A stretch of 32,595 bases of DNA from a virus: positions 1 through 32,595 of the IMG/VR virus record IMGVR_UViG_3300035670_000841; one strand, given 5' to 3'. Positions within the stretch are counted from its first letter, which is position 1; each line of letters starts with the position of its first letter. This document shows positions 29,295-32,595 of this stretch, one piece after another. Position numbers and translations under genes: made by a program. The notes under the pieces are model-generated. The model saw only the letters and a list, made by a program, of their open reading frames with translations. It was not told the origin of the DNA and made no database searches.

Positions 29295-30821
29295 ATGGCT
29301 AAACCTTGGAAGGAAGTAGAGGCTTCGGCTAAGTATAAGGCTCTTACTCCAGAGAAACAGGCTCAAGCAAAACAGATGTATTTTGAGACTGTTGTTATGA
29401 AGAAGCCTGAGTTTGGTCAGTTAGCTCCTGAACGACAGGAGAAGGCTAGAGCTATGTTCTTAGGAGAGCCTAAGAAGGTTGAGGCTCCTGTTATGGAAGA
29501 ACCACAGCCATCTATGCCATTCACTCAAACTGGTGATATGCGTATAAGTGATTTAGTAACAAGCAGACTCGGCTCTCGTTTGCTTGGAACTCCAGAAGGA
29601 ATGTCGGCTGGCGAGCAGTTTAAGCAAATGTATGACAGAAGCCAAGATACAAATATGCCTTATCCAGCTAGGTTCGCCAACTCATTCGCTACTGGTGTAG
29701 CTGGTGATGTTGCTGATATGGCTCTAAATCCAATGACTTATGCGGCAGCCCCAGCAATAAAACTTGGTGCAAAAGCTATTGGTGCTACTGGAAAGTTAAT
29801 TGGCAAAGGTATAAGTAAAGTAAATCCATTCTACACAAAGGCTGAAAAAGTCGCTCTATCAAATATTGAATCTCAAAGCGGTGTTGTTCAGAAGTCAATT
29901 AAGTTTATAGGAGATAAAACTGCACAACTTAAATCGCAACTATCTGCCCTGAAAGATGTATATAAGCAGAAGGTTGCTGATATGTCTTATAAGGGTGCTA
30001 AGAATATTGAGGATGGAATAGAGAAGAGCTTTGATGCTGCAAAGCAGAACTACGGGCGTGTAATCAATAATCTAAAAGGTGAAAAAGTTCCACTTTCAGA
30101 AGCGAAAAACATAATTGATGAAGTAATCAATGTAAAGGGCATAAAGAACAAAACGATTCTTTCGGATGCAGAGAAACAACTTCTTGAACTCCAAGCGAAG
30201 ATTGATAAGAAGTTTACACAAACCGTTCAACTTCCAGAGGGTGCTACAGGAACAGCAGATGTAAATCCTCTTCTTTCTTTAGACGAGGTAAAGAACTTTA
30301 AGAACATTGTCCGTAGCGGAGTAAATGGAGAACCACACCTAGAAGCAACATTCTATAAGAATTACGGCGAGATGCTTCAGAGGAATGGACTCAAAGAACT
30401 TGATGACGCAACAAATCTTTATAGGGAAGCCTATAAGAATGTTGACGAGGCAAGACTACTCAAGAGGGCGAGGATAAAGAATGTAGCAGAGGGAAAGATT
30501 CGCAAAGGAACTGCTGAGTTTAAGGATTTAGCTGATGCGGAGTCTAAATATGGTTTAAGGTCAACTATGGATGCGGCAGATGCTTTTGAACAATTTCAGC
30601 AACAAAAAAATCAGATTACCCGTGGTGTAGAAGGTCTTCGTGGACAGAAATTAAATATGGAAGATATGATTGCACAAGCTCAATTACAACGGAAAGCAAT
30701 TGAAGCAGCAAGAGCTGGAAGGATGAAGAACTTCAACATAGCTGCCGCTACAGCTTCTGGATTGGGTCTTGGAACTGGCGGGATTGCCTCAATTATTCGT
30801 GCGTTGAAAGGTAGACAATAG
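29295..30821 (+). CDS. Large helical ejection/virion protein, 508 aa
   Basis: GGGAG before ATG 29295. The first 60 residues contain two repeated helical units (SAKYKALTPEKQAQAKQMYF; FGQLAPERQEKARAMFLGE), a pattern of some phage ejection proteins. Residues 150-180 are Ala/Gly-rich hydrophobic segments that could cross membranes (IKLGAKAIGATGKLIGKGIS), followed by long coiled-coil helices. It ends with GLGTGGIASIIRAL. Likely a gp16-like ejection protein without its lytic domain. Confidence 0.65.
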   Translation: MAKPWKEVEASAKYKALTPEKQAQAKQMYFETVVMKKPEFGQLAPERQEKARAMFLGEPKKVEAPVMEEPQPSMPFTQTGDMRISDLVTSRLGSRLLGTPEGMSAGEQFKQMYDRSQDTNMPYPARFANSFATGVAGDVADMALNPMTYAAAPAIKLGAKAIGATGKLIGKGISKVNPFYTKAEKVALSNIESQSGVVQKSIKFIGDKTAQLKSQLSALKDVYKQKVADMSYKGAKNIEDGIEKSFDAAKQNYGRVINNLKGEKVPLSEAKNIIDEVINVKGIKNKTILSDAEKQLLELQAKIDKKFTQTVQLPEGATGTADVNPLLSLDEVKNFKNIVRSGVNGEPHLEATFYKNYGEMLQRNGLKELDDATNLYREAYKNVDEARLLKRARIKNVAEGKIRKGTAEFKDLADAESKYGLRSTMDAADAFEQFQQQKNQITRGVEGLRGQKLNMEDMIAQAQLQRKAIEAARAGRMKNFNIAAATASGLGLGTGGIASIIRALKGRQ

Positions 30822-30867
30822 CCATAAAGCATATTACTGCAAGTAGAAACATATTCAATATATCCAT
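30793..30867 (-). CDS. Possible antisense 24-aa membrane peptide (leaderless)
   Basis: ATG 30867 on the minus strand encodes MDILNMFLLAVICFMAIVYL followed by STHE: one hydrophobic helix with a short tail. It is antisense to the end of the 508-aa gene and the gap after it. There is no ribosome site, but the promoter at 30874-30901 would start RNA exactly at its ATG. Confidence 0.3.
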   Translation of the reverse strand: MDILNMFLLAVICFMAIVYLSTHE

Positions 30868-30873
30868 GACTAA

Positions 30874-30901
30874 ATTATACCACAAAGGAGCAATAAATCA
30901 A
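30874..30901 (-). promoter_or_regulatory. Antisense sigma70-type promoter candidate
   Basis: TTGATT (30896-30901) and a perfect TATAAT (30874-30879) with 16-base spacing on the minus strand, inside the 79-base gap between two structural genes. Its -10 is followed by six bases and then ATG 30867. The -35 overlaps the start codon of the 123-aa rightward gene. Confidence 0.45.
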
Positions 30902-31272
30902 TGTCAGGAATAGCCAAGAGCGCATCAGTTGACGGTAAGCCTTATGTTGTTCCAGCTCCTGTTCATAAAGAGCCAACATCAATAAGCACAACGATTTACG
31001 ACAATATTCCAGTTGATGTTTATCGCTTCTTTGGGGCGCAGCTTGGGGAACTATCTGATAAAGACATGGATAAATTATCACTTATAAGTGATTACGCATT
31101 TAAGGATTCCGAGACAGTCGGGGATGGTTTACTGAAGCTCCGCAACTTAGAGATGAAGCTCGGATCACCCTCACTCGGCGAGAAGCGATACGACAGGTTA
31201 TTCAACTGGATAAAGATGCAAAAGCAGATTGATGATATGAAGAAACGGCAGGAGGCATTGAGGAGACTCTAA
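30901..31272 (+). CDS. Structural-module protein of unknown function, 123 aa
   Basis: AAAGGAG ribosome site about 11 bases before ATG 30901. The N-terminus is proline-rich (VVPAPVHKEPTS) and the C-terminus helical and charged (MQKQIDDMKKRQEALRR). It overlaps the next gene by one base (TAATG). It may be a fibre-assembly or tail-associated protein. No domain recognised. Confidence 0.65.
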   Translation: MSGIAKSASVDGKPYVVPAPVHKEPTSISTTIYDNIPVDVYRFFGAQLGELSDKDMDKLSLISDYAFKDSETVGDGLLKLRNLEMKLGSPSLGEKRYDRLFNWIKMQKQIDDMKKRQEALRRL

Positions 31273-31565
31273 TGACTAGCTTTCAGGGAGCTGTAAAACC
31301 AGATGCGATTCTCGTAGACAGCTACGAGGGGGATATCTACGCCCAGCGTATCGTTGAAGTACCGTCCAATATGCAGTTCAGAGCTGACTACGACGGGCAG
31401 ACTGACGGGCTACCCTTATACACGGGGTACGGGGCCAAAGGACTGGCAGAGGGGACGGACGGCTGGCTCCTAAAGAAATTTACATACGACGCTAACAGGC
31501 AATGCACAAAGATACAGATTGCTTATGGCAACTGGACTAACCGTGCCTCGGAGACTTATAGCTAA
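31272..31565 (+). CDS. Small conserved phage structural protein, 97 aa
   Basis: Overlaps neighbours on both sides (TAATG). The sequence is beta-rich with YTGYGAKGLAEGTDGWLLKK near 50-69 followed by FTYDANRQCTKIQIAYG and NRASETY. I recall this G-WLL-KFTYD...-NRA-Y pattern from small proteins near phage fibre genes. Possible role: fibre or baseplate hub contact. Confidence 0.65.
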   Translation: MTSFQGAVKPDAILVDSYEGDIYAQRIVEVPSNMQFRADYDGQTDGLPLYTGYGAKGLAEGTDGWLLKKFTYDANRQCTKIQIAYGNWTNRASETYS

Positions 31566-32595
31566 TGGCTGTAACATTTAATCCATTTACATCCAACTTT
31601 GATTTCAACGGGAACAGCCTCACTACGCTCGACGCCCGCTACCTGAAGCTCGACCAGACCACTCCGCAGACCGTGAGCGGTGGGAGTCCTATCTTTAGTG
31701 ATGGTCTTACGACTGGGACGATTACGAGTAAGACAACAACGGATACTACTCAGATTATTGTGAGCGGGGCTGGAACAACAGCCGCAAACGGAACCTATAC
31801 TTTCTATAGTGACAATGCCACCAAAACGACTTGGATAAAAGGAGGTGGGTATGAACTATATTATGTTAAGACTCCGTTTGCTTATGCTTACATAACAGAC
31901 AACTACGGGAGTAATGCTTTATATGCGGCAAATTCCATAACCGACACTTGGAGTGTAGCTATGAGTGGAGCGGAACCAGCTCCTACTGTGGCTTACGCTT
32001 CGTCTACTTCCCTCAAACTCGCCTCCCTCACCACCGATGGTTTCTTAAAGACCTCTGGCGGGGACGGGACGCTCTCGGTTGATGCGACCTCTTACCAGAC
32101 TCTTGACGCTGATTTAACCGCTATCGCCGCCCTCGGCTTCACAGCAACGGCGTTCCTGAAGAAGACAGCGGCGAACACTTGGGCGTTGGACACGAACACC
32201 TACCTGACAACTGGAACCGCCGCCTCGACGTATGTTCCTTACACGGGGGCAACGGGGTCTGTGGACTTGGGGGCGTACAACCTTGATGCCGCTGACCTGA
32301 CGGCAGATGAACTTATCACGGGCGGGTATGCAACTTCCACAACCCTAGCCGCTACTACAAACGAAAGTGCGACGGCAGTTGATGTTGGTTATGGTAGTTA
32401 TGGTGGCTCTGGCGGCTCAACTGGAACTTTCAATTATAAGATATTCGCTTATAAGAATATCAATGGTGCAAAGATATATTCAAGTGAAGTGATCGCTACA
32501 TACACCGACCCAATTCCTAGTGAGTCTCCACCAAGCGTTAGTGGGTATCAGGTCAGCGGGAGCGGATACAACGCCTACGGATATTACAGCGGCTT
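31565..32595 (+). CDS. Tail fibre protein, N-terminal part (runs off the right edge)
   Basis: Starts at ATG 31565, overlapping the previous stop (TAATG), and stays open to the last base (343 full codons). The N-terminus has LTTLDARYLKLDQTTPQTVSG, a typical fibre-shaft motif; further on come LKTSGGDGTLSVDATSYQTL and AAPL-like shaft sequence (DADLTAIAALGFTATAFLKK), then a Gly/Ser-rich linker and a fibronectin-type-like strand (KIFAYKNINGAKIYSSEV). A trimeric fibre for host binding. The receptor domain lies outside the window. Confidence 0.85.
   Translation, partial: MAVTFNPFTSNFDFNGNSLTTLDARYLKLDQTTPQTVSGGSPIFSDGLTTGTITSKTTTDTTQIIVSGAGTTAANGTYTFYSDNATKTTWIKGGGYELYYVKTPFAYAYITDNYGSNALYAANSITDTWSVAMSGAEPAPTVAYASSTSLKLASLTTDGFLKTSGGDGTLSVDATSYQTLDADLTAIAALGFTATAFLKKTAANTWALDTNTYLTTGTAASTYVPYTGATGSVDLGAYNLDAADLTADELITGGYATSTTLAATTNESATAVDVGYGSYGGSGGSTGTFNYKIFAYKNINGAKIYSSEVIATYTDPIPSESPPSVSGYQVSGSGYNAYGYYSG

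Noticed and set aside
1-32595. tRNA or rRNA genes
   Set aside because: No cloverleaf-like sequences with the usual A- and B-box patterns were noticed while reading; no systematic scan could be run.
1-32595. CRISPR arrays or insertion sequences
   Set aside because: No regularly spaced direct repeats and no transposase or integrase-like protein.

Overview
The window is a stretch of a tailed double-stranded DNA phage genome (Caudoviricetes). It most resembles a short-tailed (podovirus-like) phage. It encodes a family A DNA polymerase, both terminase subunits, a portal, a scaffold, a DUF5309/SU10-like major capsid protein, a connector, a beta-propeller nozzle, three ejection-type proteins and fibres, but no tape measure, sheath or tail tube. 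No integrase, excision module or lysogeny repressor is seen, so a virulent lifestyle is likely but not proven. All genes use the standard code, most have clear Shine-Dalgarno sites, and the host is presumably a bacterium that cannot be named from this sequence. Both ends are cut: a HAD-family gene runs off the left edge and a tail-fibre gene off the right edge.

Layout. (1) About 1-2860 is a leftward replication/metabolism block: HAD phosphatase, a small unknown, DNA polymerase, two tiny overlapping genes and a small Hjc-like resolvase. (2) 2917-3000 is a compact divergent promoter pair whose two -35 boxes lie in the arms of a perfect 11-bp inverted repeat. It drives the leftward block and one rightward small Sm-like gene. 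(3) 3250-5600 is a leftward cluster of about nine very small genes, many missed by length cut-offs. They include a helix-turn-helix protein and a signal-anchored peptide, and hairpins lie in most of the intercistronic gaps. (4) 5600-5812 is a non-coding divergence region with repeated GGGTCT motifs and promoter-like sequences. (5) From 5835 on, everything is rightward: small terminase, large terminase, portal, a SleB-type wall hydrolase, a Com-like zinc ribbon, scaffold and major capsid protein.

(6) 13668-22076 is the unusual part. An 8.4-kb, tightly overlapping cassette for glycan synthesis sits between the major capsid gene (with one small unknown gene) and the head-tail connector. It encodes a GT2-TPR-GT4 fusion, a methyltransferase, a small three-helix membrane protein, a GT10 fucosyltransferase-like enzyme, a GT2 enzyme, a TagD-like cytidylyltransferase, an HpcH/HpaI-like TIM-barrel fragment, a LicD-like phosphotransferase, GDP-mannose 4,6-dehydratase, a cupin and a perosamine-synthase-like aminotransferase. 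Together these could make GDP-perosamine or a relative, and a CDP-polyol, and attach sugars and polyol phosphates to a target. The target could be the virion (co-expression with capsid genes) or the host surface.

(7) 22073-32595 resumes the structural operon: connector, nozzle, fibre-like protein, a triple LamG lectin protein, a coiled-coil peptide, a GNAT acetyltransferase, three ejection-type proteins and a fibre gene cut by the edge. A possible antisense promoter with a leaderless 24-residue membrane peptide lies in the only large gap of this module (30822-30900).
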